DNA of 64,000 bases from Paeniglutamicibacter psychrophenolicus (GTDB lineage: Bacteria > Actinomycetota > Actinomycetes > Actinomycetales > Micrococcaceae): contig NZ_JAGIOE010000001.1 in assembly GCF_017876575.1 (NCBI RefSeq), positions 1,116,001 through 1,180,000 of the forward strand, given 5' to 3'. Shown here one piece after another: positions 52,372 to 60,610 of this stretch. Below the pieces are notes generated by a model that was not told the origin of the DNA, did not search any database, and was given only the letters and a program-made list of their open reading frames with translations. The position numbers were made by a program, and so were the translations under genes. The stretch's first letter is position 1; every line of letters starts with the position of its first letter.

Positions 52372-53889
52372 TTACTCCGGTGCGAGGATCCTTGAATCCT
52401 TGTTGATGGTTTCCCGCTCGAAGTACGGCTTGGATTCGGGGAACAGCGACCAGAGGAACATCGCGACGACGCCCAGTGCGAGCGAGCCAATGCCGATCAC
52501 AAACGTGGAGCCGATGCCGCCGATGGTGGAGAACCCGTAGTCCGGGTCGATCATGTCGATCGCCGACTGGATGAACGCCCAAGCCATAAACACCCCGCCG
52601 AGCAGCGGGAACAAGAAGCGGTAGAGGAAGTTGCGGCGCGAGGTGAACAGCGAATCGCGGAAGTACCAGATGCAGGCGAAGGAAGCGATGCCGTAGAAGA
52701 CGGTGATGGCCAGCCCGATCGAGAGGATCGAATCCTGCATCAGGTTGTTGCTGACCAGGCTCATGCCCGCAAAGTAGGCAATGGAGATGATGCCCATCAG
52801 CAGCGTGGAGAAGGTTGGGGTCTGGGATTTTTCGCTCACCTTGGCAAAGCGTGCCGGCAATGCCTTGTAGATGCCCATGGCGAAGGTGCCGCGGGCCGTG
52901 GGCAGGATGGTGGTCTGCGAGGAAGACAGCGCGGAGATGGCCACCGAGATGATCAGGAACCAGCCCAGCGGGCCCATGGCCATGGATGCAAGGCCGGAGA
53001 AGACATCATCGGCGTGCTCGGGGTTGGCCAGGCCAACGCCTTCCTCGCCGACTCCGGCATACATCATCACGGCCATGGTGATGCCGACGTAGGTGATCAG
53101 CAGCAGGACGGTGGACAGCAGTGCGGCGCGGCCCGGGGTCTTCTTCGGGTCCTTGGTTTCCTCGGTCAGCGCCAGGCAGGTGTCCCAGCCCCAGTAGATG
53201 AACAGGGCGAGCATGATGGCCTGGACCATCCCGGAGCCGCTGGCCAGCATCGGGTTGAACCAGTCCAGCGAAACCGGTGTCGGGTTCGGGGCGGTGCCAT
53301 TGAAGTAACCGATCAGGCAGCCAACGATGAACGCGGCCATGGCAGCGTACTGGATGACCAGCAGCACCGTTTGGACCTTTTCGCCGAGCTCGACACCGCG
53401 CATCGACACGTAGGTCATGATCGCGATGGTCGCCGAACCCAAGACCACCACCACTACCCGGTTTCCGGCCAGGGAGCCGTCGCCGACCAGGTGCAGGATG
53501 TAGATCGCGGTGATATCGGCGAGGTTGGCCATCACGAAGATGCCGGCGACCGCAAGCGCCCAGCCGGAGAACCAGCCGGTGCGCGGACCGAAGGCCTTGG
53601 CCGCCCAGGTGAAGACGGTGCCGCAGTCGGGAAGCGCGCTGTTCAGCTCGCGGTATGCGAAGGCCGTGAACATCATGGGCACAAAGGCAATGATGAAGGC
53701 GATGGGTGCCTGGGCTCCCACCGCGTAGACCACGTAGCCCAGGGTTGCGGCGATCGAGAAGAGCGGTGCCGTGGAAGCCAGCCCGATGATTGTCGATCCG
53801 GCGATGCCGAGCGTGCCGGTTGCCAGGCCCTTGCCCGAGGCCGCTTCCGGATTGGTCAGGACCGCTTGTTCTGGTGCAATCATCTGCAT
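52372..53889 (-). CDS. APC-family amino acid permease
   Basis: The 505-residue protein has about twelve to thirteen helices, starting at TLGIAGSTIIGLASTAPLFSI (27-47), with DCGTVFTWAAKAFGPRTGW and EETKDPKKTPGRAAL loops typical of the APC superfamily. GGAGG lies seven bases before ATG 53889. An operator-like repeat at 53943 lies just upstream. The next gene downstream is the saccharopine dehydrogenase-like enzyme and the next upstream a TetR regulator, which suggests one regulated uptake-and-use unit for an amino acid or amine. Confidence 0.9.
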   Translation of the reverse strand: MQMIAPEQAVLTNPEAASGKGLATGTLGIAGSTIIGLASTAPLFSIAATLGYVVYAVGAQAPIAFIIAFVPMMFTAFAYRELNSALPDCGTVFTWAAKAFGPRTGWFSGWALAVAGIFVMANLADITAIYILHLVGDGSLAGNRVVVVVLGSATIAIMTYVSMRGVELGEKVQTVLLVIQYAAMAAFIVGCLIGYFNGTAPNPTPVSLDWFNPMLASGSGMVQAIMLALFIYWGWDTCLALTEETKDPKKTPGRAALLSTVLLLITYVGITMAVMMYAGVGEEGVGLANPEHADDVFSGLASMAMGPLGWFLIISVAISALSSSQTTILPTARGTFAMGIYKALPARFAKVSEKSQTPTFSTLLMGIISIAYFAGMSLVSNNLMQDSILSIGLAITVFYGIASFACIWYFRDSLFTSRRNFLYRFLFPLLGGVFMAWAFIQSAIDMIDPDYGFSTIGGIGSTFVIGIGSLALGVVAMFLWSLFPESKPYFERETINKDSRILAPE

Positions 53890-53942
53890 GCTGCCGCCTC
53901 CGCGAGAATGTGATCCGCCACACGGGCGACTGTGAGCTAAAA

Positions 53943-53958
53943 CCTACCATCTGGTTGG
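53943..53958. promoter_or_regulatory. Imperfect palindrome before the permease gene
   Basis: CCTACCA TC TGGTTGG is a 16-bp inverted repeat with one mismatched pair, 54 bases before the permease start. It could be the TetR target controlling the permease. The evidence is positional only. Confidence 0.45.
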
Positions 53959-54014
53959 TCGGTGCACAAAGTGACGCGGGACACTTGGTCGCAGGGGGGT
54001 GGGGCAGGGACTTT

Positions 54015-54575
54015 TTAGGCGTTCGCGGTGGGCGTTTGCTGCAGCTGCCTCACCAAGGCCAGCATCTGGGTTGCGGTGGCGGGACCCACGAAGGACTCGT
54101 TGGCTTCATCCAGGCTCAGCAACGCATTGTGGTTCAGCCCGTCGCCGGCAAAGAGCACGAGCTTGGCCAGCGCCTCGTTGCCGGTGGCCAGGAGGAGCGC
54201 GCCGTACCAGTCGTCGCGGCAGCTGCGCAGCAACCCAAGGGCGTCGGCGTCACCGGTCTGCGCGAGCCGGTAGACGGCATCGATGAGGCGTTCGAGCAGA
54301 TTGTCCCGGCTCAACGAGGAGACCAGGTAGTACTCGGCTGCACGCGGAAGGTCGGCAGTCATCTGCTCCACCTCCGCGGAGGCCTGCGCCTTGAGCTCGG
54401 TGAAGATGCCCTGGCGCAGTGCCTGCATGTTGGGGAAGTGGTGCAGCACCCCGGCCTTGGAGAGGTTGCACGCGGAGCTGACCGCCTCAAGGGTCGCGGC
54501 GCGGGTGCCCTGGTGAGAGAGAAGGTTCAGGTAAGCGGTGAGGATGTTCTCCCGTTTTCCGTGTTCGGTCAGCAT
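54015..54575 (-). CDS. TetR-family transcriptional regulator
   Basis: The 186-residue protein has the TetR helix-turn-helix (REN ILTAYLNLLSHQGTRAATLEAV then NLSKAGVLHHFPNMQALRQGIF, residues 8-57) and a helical ligand domain. It lies 125 bases upstream of the permease gene on the same strand and probably governs it. Three 26-bp-spaced repeats lie 125-196 bases before its own start. The ligand is not evident. Confidence 0.88.
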   Translation of the reverse strand: MLTEHGKRENILTAYLNLLSHQGTRAATLEAVSSACNLSKAGVLHHFPNMQALRQGIFTELKAQASAEVEQMTADLPRAAEYYLVSSLSRDNLLERLIDAVYRLAQTGDADALGLLRSCRDDWYGALLLATGNEALAKLVLFAGDGLNHNALLSLDEANESFVGPATATQMLALVRQLQQTPTANA

Positions 54576-54879
54576 TGCACAATCCTACTCAGCTCCTAGC
54601 AGGGCCATGCCCGCGGCGGCTTCCGGTTCACCTTCTGGACAGGGAAGTTGGCCCTGGAATGGAGGCGAAGCCAGTTCTCGGTTCTTCTTCTTATGTGAAA
54701 TGTGTAGAAGCGTTCACATCGACAGGTGTAACGGAGCGTTCACATACATACATGTGTCAGAGCGTGCACATTGTCGCGAGGGATAGAGGGCTTGGAAGCG
54801 GTTCGTCCTCCATGTATCGAGTTTGGCCCCTCCGCGCAGTTTGATCAACCGGCAAATATCGCAGATTTCGCAGTGTTTT
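54576..54879. other. Gene-free stretch upstream of the tetR gene
   Basis: Its 304 bases hold no credible gene. The centre contains the 26-bp-spaced repeats described separately; the right part (54800-54879) is the 3' flank of the GAF-like gene, without a clear hairpin. Confidence 0.5.
54700..54771. repeat. Three AGCGTTCACAT repeats with exact 26-bp spacing
   Basis: The 11-base core occurs at 54709-54719, 54735-54745 and 54761-54771 (the last with one change, GTGCACAT). Copies one and three are preceded at the same distance by ATGTGT, so that each unit is an imperfect inverted repeat ATGTGT...CACAT. Even 26-bp spacing suggests cooperative binding of a regulator, most simply the neighbouring TetR. 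Confidence 0.75.
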
Positions 54880-55749
54880 CTAAACGGTGAGATTGCCGAT
54901 GTTTTCCCGGCTGACTGCAAAGAGCATGGAAATTTTCTCTGCCCAACCACAGTTTTTCATTGCATCCAGATGCCGTGCGGTAACTCCGCGAGGATTGAGT
55001 CCCTCAACAATGATTAAGCCGACGGGTTCGCCAGCATACTCGAGTCGGATGCCACACATGCTGCGGGCTTGCATCGTCAAGGCGGCGGCCTCGGTATCCG
55101 AGAAATTGTGCTGACGTATCAGGATATTGTTCCATTCCGTGCGATCCTCCGGGAGGTCTCGCACGGTTGCTTCGCCCTTGGTCCAGACCTGAGCAATGAA
55201 TCCTTGGTTGTCAGGATATGCATTTCTTCCGGCTGTCTTGAGACTGGGATTAGAAGACACCCTCGCGAGCCGTACAAACTCGCTCCGTTTGTCGCTATGT
55301 CGATACAAGCTAGCGCGAACTTCGGCACCCCATAGTTCGGTTTCCCCGGCAAATTCTGACATTGCGGTCTGAAGCACATTCCCAAGAATGTTTATGTCCT
55401 CGAGCCGGCTCTTGGTGAGAGTTTGAATTGAGCGTTCAAGCTGCACCCGAGACTTCTTGCGGTCGGCAGTTACCCAAATATTGACAGCGGTAATGAGCAC
55501 AGCGATTGCGTAGGCCGTTACTTGTACCTGACCCGAAGACACCCCCGGCACAATATTATGCACCCAGCTTTCGTCGGCCACCCACTCGGTTAGTGCGGGT
55601 ACACTGGCGAATCCTCCGAAAGCCGCTGCCGCAACAACCAAAAATTCTGAAATGTATTCAGCAACAAAATTGGCCGATTTCACCAGCCAGATGAAGCGCT
55701 TCTCCGAAGCAACAAGTTCGTCCGGCCCCTTCGCGAGTTCCAAAGTCAC
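54880..55749 (-). CDS. Two-TM membrane protein with GAF-like domain, function unknown
   Basis: The 289-residue protein has two hydrophobic helices (about 35-54 and 76-96) joined by an external loop, a charged helix (97-130, likely coiled coil) and a C-terminal domain (about 131-285) that resembles GAF sensors: LARVSSNPSLK, NQGFIAQVWTKGEATVRDLP and SMCGIRLEYAGEPVGLIIVEG. It starts with GTG 55749, nine bases after the stop of the 106-residue gene. Its DNA is clearly less GC-rich than the neighbours, a sign of horizontal acquisition. Layout recalls membrane effectors and sensors of accessory islands, but I recognise no named family. Function is open. Confidence 0.7.
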   Translation of the reverse strand: MTLELAKGPDELVASEKRFIWLVKSANFVAEYISEFLVVAAAAFGGFASVPALTEWVADESWVHNIVPGVSSGQVQVTAYAIAVLITAVNIWVTADRKKSRVQLERSIQTLTKSRLEDINILGNVLQTAMSEFAGETELWGAEVRASLYRHSDKRSEFVRLARVSSNPSLKTAGRNAYPDNQGFIAQVWTKGEATVRDLPEDRTEWNNILIRQHNFSDTEAAALTMQARSMCGIRLEYAGEPVGLIIVEGLNPRGVTARHLDAMKNCGWAEKISMLFAVSRENIGNLTV

Positions 55750-55758
55750 TGGTCCGTG

Positions 55759-56079
55759 TTAGGCCGGCATCAGGAGCAGAGAGCCATCTGTGGCACGGAC
55801 GTGGGCAGGTTGCCCTTCGTATTTCCATGAATTGATGAACTCATCGACTGTCTGGAGAAAAGATGTAGCGATACTTTCAGCTTGGGCGTATGTGTCCCCG
55901 CTGAGGATGAGCCGGATTTTCACGACCCCTTCGGCGCTCAGAAGCGAAAAATCTGCCACTTCAATGGAAGGATGGCCAATCGCTAGATCGGCGTTGTTTA
56001 GTGATCGAACGAGACTGTCAAAGGACGCAGCTCCGGAAACTCCAATTTCTGCTTCAACCAGTATTCGCGAACGACTCAT
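55759..56079 (-). CDS. Small protein of unknown function, partner of the GAF-like membrane protein
   Basis: The 106-residue protein has an alternating strand/helix pattern (SRILVEAEIGVSG, then a helix SFDSLVRSLNNADLAI, strand VVKIRLILSG, and a helix TYAQAESIATSFLQTVDEFI) that suggests a small alpha/beta domain, possibly dodecin- or ferredoxin-like. No signal or membrane segment. GGGAGAGG precedes ATG 56079. It is the first gene of a two-gene unit with the GAF-like protein and shares its lower GC content. I do not recognise the family. Confidence 0.65.
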   Translation of the reverse strand: MSRSRILVEAEIGVSGAASFDSLVRSLNNADLAIGHPSIEVADFSLLSAEGVVKIRLILSGDTYAQAESIATSFLQTVDEFINSWKYEGQPAHVRATDGSLLLMPA

Positions 56080-56378
56080 GACACCTCTCCCAAGTGACGA
56101 TGTACGTAGTAATTAGGCTACCACTGTGCTATGTCGGGTTGCTGCCGAACCCGGGCGGCTGTGGACCATCCAGCTGCCCGGCCAATGCGCTTTACGAATA
56201 GTTGTTGAAAACAGATCAGTTTGGCTATTCCGCCAGCCTGCATCTTGAAGGTCCTGAGTCGACACTCCACGATAGTTTTGGTCGTGTTTGATTGGTTCGG
56301 TTGGCTTTCAAACTTAGCAATAACACGGCTGTGTCACGCAGCAAGAAAGGCGGGGAACAACCGAGGAATCATCCAAGA
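56080..56378. other. Gene-free, AT-richer stretch
   Basis: About 300 bases between the small-protein gene and the thiolase gene. The composition stays lower in GC than the catabolic genes, which extends the foreign-looking block to about 56.3 kb. It must hold the promoter of the two-gene cassette; no convincing -35/-10 pair, repeat or hairpin was seen. Confidence 0.5.
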
Positions 56379-57590
56379 TTAGACCCGCTCGATGAGCATC
56401 GAGGTTCCCTGGCCCACGCCAACGCACATGGTGGCCAGGCCGCGTGCCGCGTCCTCGCGCTCCATCCGGCCCAGCAGGGTCACCACCAGGCGTGAACCGC
56501 TTGAGCCCAGCGGGTGGCCCAGCGCAATGGCGCCGCCGTCGTTGTTGACGATCCCCGCATCGAGCTTCAGCTCCCGCATGACCGCCAGCGACTGGGAGGC
56601 AAAGGCCTCGTTGAGCTCGACCGCGCCCAAGTCCCCGATGCCCCAGCCTGCACGTTCCAACACCTTCAATGTGGAGGGGACCGGGCCCATGCCCATGGTC
56701 TCGGGGGCCGTTCCGGCCGAGGCGCCGTCGACGATGCGGGCGCGCGGGGTGAGTCCGTACTTCTTGATGGCGGCCTCGGAGGCGATCACGATCGCGGAGG
56801 AGCCGTCGTTCAACGTGCTGGAGTTCCCGGCGGTGACCACGCCGCCCGGCTTGATGATGGGGCGCAGCCCGGCGAGGACCTCGGCGGTGGTCCCGGCACG
56901 CGGACCCTCGTCGGTGTCCACCACGGTCTCACCCTTGCGCCCGCGGATTCTCACCGGCACGATCTCCTCGGTGAGGCGGCCCGCGGCCATCGCCGCGAGC
57001 GCGCGCTCGTGGGACGAGACGGCGAACGCGTCTGCATCCTGCCGGCTGATGCCGTAGACCTCGGCGACTTCCTCGGCGGTCTGCGGCATGGAGTAGGTCA
57101 TCTTGCCATTCCGGGACAGGTCCCCGGTGGTGAAGCGGTCGTTGGCGAAGCGCCAGCCGATGGAGGTGTCGAAGATGTCGCCGGGCTTGGAGAAGGCCTT
57201 CGTCGGTTTGTCCTGCACCCAAGGTGCCCGGCTCATGGATTCGGTTCCGCCGGCGACGACGATGTCCGCGGCGCCGGCCTTGATCATGTGGCTGGCCATG
57301 ATGATGGCGCTCAGGCCCGAGGCGCACAGCCGGTTGACGGTGATGCCCGGGACATGGTCGCCGTAGCCGGCCAGCAGCCAGCCCATGCGTGCGACATTGC
57401 GGTTTTCCTCGCCGGCGCCGTTGGCGTTGCCGAAGATGACCTCGTCCACCGCGTCCGGGTCGATCCCCGCGCGCTCGACAGCTGCCTTGATGGCGATGGC
57501 TGCCAGGTCGTCGGGGCGCACCGAGGAGAGCGCACCGCCGTAGCGGCCGACCGGGGTGCGGGCCCCGCCAATGAGGAATGCCTCTGCCAT
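56379..57590 (-). CDS. Acetyl-CoA C-acyltransferase, 3-oxoadipyl-CoA thiolase-like
   Basis: The 403-residue thiolase has the acyl-carrying Cys89 (NRLCASG), His359 (GHPLGSSG) and Cys389 (MCVGVGQG). The N-terminus (GGARTPVGRYGGALSSVRPDD) and the segment IFDTSIGWRFAND resemble PcaF/PaaJ, which split 3-oxoadipyl-CoA to succinyl-CoA and acetyl-CoA; the ordinary acetoacetyl-CoA thiolases differ there. AAAGGAA precedes ATG 57590. It is the last of six beta-oxidation genes on this strand and would release acetyl-CoA. A longer frame to 58121 is rejected. Confidence 0.9.
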   Translation of the reverse strand: MAEAFLIGGARTPVGRYGGALSSVRPDDLAAIAIKAAVERAGIDPDAVDEVIFGNANGAGEENRNVARMGWLLAGYGDHVPGITVNRLCASGLSAIIMASHMIKAGAADIVVAGGTESMSRAPWVQDKPTKAFSKPGDIFDTSIGWRFANDRFTTGDLSRNGKMTYSMPQTAEEVAEVYGISRQDADAFAVSSHERALAAMAAGRLTEEIVPVRIRGRKGETVVDTDEGPRAGTTAEVLAGLRPIIKPGGVVTAGNSSTLNDGSSAIVIASEAAIKKYGLTPRARIVDGASAGTAPETMGMGPVPSTLKVLERAGWGIGDLGAVELNEAFASQSLAVMRELKLDAGIVNNDGGAIALGHPLGSSGSRLVVTLLGRMEREDAARGLATMCVGVGQGTSMLIERV

Positions 57591-57655
57591 GGTGTTATTC
57601 CTTTGCTTCGGTGTCGTGCGTGGGGGATCCCGGCCGGTGGTGCCGGGAAGGGGGA

Positions 57656-58531
57656 CTACTTCTTGGCGCCGGAATCGTCGTAGGCGTACCAGCCGCGTCC
57701 GGACTTCTTGCCCAGGTGCCCGGCCTCGTAGAGCGCCTTCACGTCCGGGTGCGGCAGGTCGGATTCGTCCCCCGTCTCCTCGAAGGTGGCCATGCGGATC
57801 AGGTAGCTGACGTCGATGCCGACCAGGTCCATGAGCTCGAACGGGCCCATCGGGTGGCCCAGTGCGGTCTTGGCGGTGGTGTCGATGTCCGCGATGCTGG
57901 CGATGCCGGCCTCCTGCAGGCGCAGCGCCTCGTCGCGCAGCGCACCCATCAGGCGGTTGGCCACGAAGCCGGGGATTTCCTTGTTGACCAGCACCGGGGA
58001 CTTGCCCATGGAGCGGGCCAGTTCCATGGTGGTGTCGATGGTTTCCTGGCTGGTGTCCTCGTGGCGGACGACCTCGACGCACTTCATGACCAGTGCCGGG
58101 TTGAAGAAGTGCATGTTGCACACCTTGGACGGGCGGGAGGTGGCCGAGGCGACCTTGGAGGAGCCCAGCGTGGAGGAGTTGGTGGCCAGGATGGCGTGGG
58201 TCGGGGCCGCGACATCCAGGGCGGCGAAAATGGCCCGCTTGATCTCCAGCTTCTCGGTGGCGGCCTCGATGACATAGTCGGCGTTGGCCGCGCCGTCCTC
58301 CAGGGAGGTGGTGAAGTGCAGGCGGGCCAAGGCCTCGTCGGCGACCTCGCGGGACATCCGGCCCTTGGCCACGGAGTTGTCCATGCGGGAGGACAGCTGG
58401 GCGCGGGCTGCGGCCAGCGATTCCTCGGCGATGTCCTGGATGGTGGTGTGGTAGCCGGCCAGGGCCGCGACCATGCCGATCTGCGAGCCCATGGCACCGG
58501 ATCCAATGACCAGGATGTTGTTGATCTGCAT
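57656..58531 (-). CDS. 3-Hydroxyacyl-CoA dehydrogenase (3-hydroxybutyryl-CoA / 3-hydroxyadipyl-CoA type)
   Basis: The 291-residue single-function enzyme has the N-terminal NAD motif VIGSGAMGSQIG (8-19), the catalytic-region HFFNPALVMKCVEVV with His, and the C-terminal helical domain (NKEIPGFVANRLMGAL, GPFELMDLVGIDV). It oxidises the 3-hydroxyacyl-CoA made by the hydratase to the 3-oxo form. It lies between the hydratase and the thiolase genes. Length equals PaaH/Hbd. Confidence 0.92.
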   Translation of the reverse strand: MQINNILVIGSGAMGSQIGMVAALAGYHTTIQDIAEESLAAARAQLSSRMDNSVAKGRMSREVADEALARLHFTTSLEDGAANADYVIEAATEKLEIKRAIFAALDVAAPTHAILATNSSTLGSSKVASATSRPSKVCNMHFFNPALVMKCVEVVRHEDTSQETIDTTMELARSMGKSPVLVNKEIPGFVANRLMGALRDEALRLQEAGIASIADIDTTAKTALGHPMGPFELMDLVGIDVSYLIRMATFEETGDESDLPHPDVKALYEAGHLGKKSGRGWYAYDDSGAKK

Positions 58532-58568
58532 AAGTGTTGTCCTTGAAGGTAGTGCGTGGACTTGAGGT

Positions 58569-59357
58569 TTAGGAACCGGTGAAGCTGGCGGGGCGTTTTT
58601 CCAGGAAGGCGTTCAGGCCCTCGGCCTTGTCGTTGCTGGTGTACAACAGCGACTGGGCCAGGCGCTCGAGCAGCAGCCCGGTGCGCTGGTCGGTCTCGGC
58701 GCCGTTCTTGATCACGAGCTTGGCCAGCCGGATGGCCAGCGGGCCCTTGGCCATGATCTGCTCGGCGGTGGCGCGCGCGGCATCGAGCAGGTCCGCGGCC
58801 GGGACGACCTCGGTGACCAATCCGATGCGCAGGGCTTCGTCGGCGTCGAAGATCCTCCCGGTGAGGATCAGTTCCACGGCCCGGCCGCGGCCCACCAGCC
58901 GGGACAGGCGCTGGGTGCCGCCGGCCCCCGGGATGATCCCGAGGTTGGTTTCCGGCAGCCCGAAGCGGGCGCCGGCCGCGGCGATGCGGATGTCGCACGC
59001 CATGGCCAGCTCGTTGCCGCCACCCAGGGCGAACCCGTTGATGGCGGCGATGGTGGGCAGCTCGTAGTCTTCGAGGAAGTCGAAGAAGCGCTGCATCTTG
59101 GCGTTCAGCCCGTCGATGGCCGTGTAGGTGGCCAGCGCGGTGATGTCGGAGCCGGCCACGAAGGCCTTTTCCCCGGCACCGGTGAAGACCACGGCCCGTA
59201 CCTGCCCGTGCTCCGCAATCTCTTCCAGGGCGGTGCGCAGTTCGCGCACGACCGCGGGATTCAGGGCATTGCGGGCCTCGGGCCGGTTGATGGTGATGAT
59301 GCCGAGGTTGCCCGTTACCTCAACGAGGATCGTCTCATACCGGGTGTTGGTGGCCAT
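58569..59357 (-). CDS. Enoyl-CoA hydratase
   Basis: The 262-residue crotonase keeps both catalytic glutamates: Glu116 (LGGGNELAMA) and Glu136 (LPETNLGIIPGAGGTQRL), in contrast to the protein at 1.4 kb. It therefore hydrates an enoyl-CoA. ATG 59357 is the preferred start; a GTG three codons upstream is possible because both ribosome sites are weak. It lies between the acyl-CoA dehydrogenase and the hydroxyacyl-CoA dehydrogenase genes of the same pathway. Confidence 0.92.
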   Translation of the reverse strand: MATNTRYETILVEVTGNLGIITINRPEARNALNPAVVRELRTALEEIAEHGQVRAVVFTGAGEKAFVAGSDITALATYTAIDGLNAKMQRFFDFLEDYELPTIAAINGFALGGGNELAMACDIRIAAAGARFGLPETNLGIIPGAGGTQRLSRLVGRGRAVELILTGRIFDADEALRIGLVTEVVPAADLLDAARATAEQIMAKGPLAIRLAKLVIKNGAETDQRTGLLLERLAQSLLYTSNDKAEGLNAFLEKRPASFTGS

Positions 59358-59379
59358 GGTCTTCACTGGGGGTCTCTCT

Positions 59380-60570
59380 TTAACGGAAGGCCGGCTGGCC
59401 GGTGATGTGGTTGCCCAGGATCAGGGTGTGGACCTCGTCGGTGCCCTCGTAGGTGCGCACCGATTCCAGGTTGTTCCCGTGGCGCAGCGGCGAGTAGTCC
59501 AGGGTGATGCCGTTGCCGCCCAGGATGGTGCGGGCCTCGCGGCAGATTTCGATGGCCTCGCGGCAGTTGTTCAGCTTGCCCACGGAGATCTGCACCGGCT
59601 GCAGGGTGCCGGCATCCTTCATGCGGCCGGTGTGGATGGCCAGCAGGGTGCCCTTCTGGATTTCCAGCAGCATGTTGACCAGCTTGAGCTGGGTCAGCTG
59701 GTAGGCGGCCAGCGGCTTGTCGAACTGCATGCGCTCGAGCGAGTACTTCAGCGCGACCTCGTAGGAGTCGCGGGCGGCGCCCATGGCGCCCCAGATGATG
59801 CCGTAGCGGGCCTCGTTCAGGCAGGAGAACGGTCCGCGCAGGGACGTGGCTCCCGGCAGCAGCGCATCTTCGGAAAGCTGCACGTCCTCGAAGGTGATGT
59901 CGCACTGGATGGAGGCACGCATCGAGAGCTTGGGCTCGATCGGGGTGGCGGTGAAGCCCGCGGTGTCGGTGGGAACCAGGAAGCCGCGCACGCCCTCGTC
60001 GGTGGCCGCCCAGATCACTGCCACCTGGGCAATGGAGGCCAGCCCGATCCAGCGCTTGGCGCCGTTGAGCACCCAGCCGGTCTCGGTGCGCACCGCGCGG
60101 GTCTGCATGGAGGACGGGTCCGAGCCGGCGGTCGGTTCGGTCAGCCCGAAGCAGCCGATGATTTCGCCCTTGGCCATCGAGGGCAGGTAGGTGTTCTTCT
60201 GCTCCTCGGAGCCCCACTTGTGGATCGCGGTCATGGCCAGCGAACCCTGCACCGAGACGAAGGTGCGCAGGCCCGAGTCCCCGGCCTCCAGTTCCATGGC
60301 GGCGATGCCGTATTCCACCGAGGAGCGGCCCGGGCAGCCGTAGCCCTTCAGGTGCATGCCCAGCAGACCGAGCTCACCCATTTCCTTGACGATTTCCACC
60401 GGGAAGTGGGCGGCTTCGTACCAGTCCTTGATGTTCGGCTTGATGCGTTCGTTGACGAAGCCGCGCACGGTGTCGCGGAAGGCGAGTTCCTCGGCGCTGA
60501 AGAGCGAATCGAGGTTCAGTACGTCGGAGTTGGCCAGGGCCGGGTCGCGTTCGATGGCAACGGTGTTCAT
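59380..60570 (-). CDS. Acyl-CoA dehydrogenase, glutaryl-CoA dehydrogenase family
   Basis: The 396-residue FAD enzyme matches glutaryl-CoA dehydrogenases over its length: YGCPGRSSVEYG, FGLTEPTAGSDPSS, GPFSCLNEARYGIIWGA and LGGNGI. The catalytic Glu375 is in TYEGTDEVH. Arg102 and Ser106 (SGLRTFVS) correspond to the Arg94 and Ser98 that hold the distal carboxylate in human GCDH. This favours a dicarboxyl-CoA substrate; whether it only desaturates or also decarboxylates cannot be read. Its neighbours supply CoA activation, hydration, oxidation and thiolysis. Confidence 0.9.
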   Translation of the reverse strand: MNTVAIERDPALANSDVLNLDSLFSAEELAFRDTVRGFVNERIKPNIKDWYEAAHFPVEIVKEMGELGLLGMHLKGYGCPGRSSVEYGIAAMELEAGDSGLRTFVSVQGSLAMTAIHKWGSEEQKNTYLPSMAKGEIIGCFGLTEPTAGSDPSSMQTRAVRTETGWVLNGAKRWIGLASIAQVAVIWAATDEGVRGFLVPTDTAGFTATPIEPKLSMRASIQCDITFEDVQLSEDALLPGATSLRGPFSCLNEARYGIIWGAMGAARDSYEVALKYSLERMQFDKPLAAYQLTQLKLVNMLLEIQKGTLLAIHTGRMKDAGTLQPVQISVGKLNNCREAIEICREARTILGGNGITLDYSPLRHGNNLESVRTYEGTDEVHTLILGNHITGQPAFR

Positions 60571-60610
60571 GGTGGAGTCTCTCTTCTGGAACTTAAGTCT
60601 TAGGTGGCGC

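Noticed and set aside
54700-54771. Reading the 26-bp-spaced repeats as a CRISPR array or replication iterons
   Set aside because: Cores are only 11 bp, the units are continuous without unique spacers, and neither cas genes nor a replication initiator gene is near. A regulator array is simpler.
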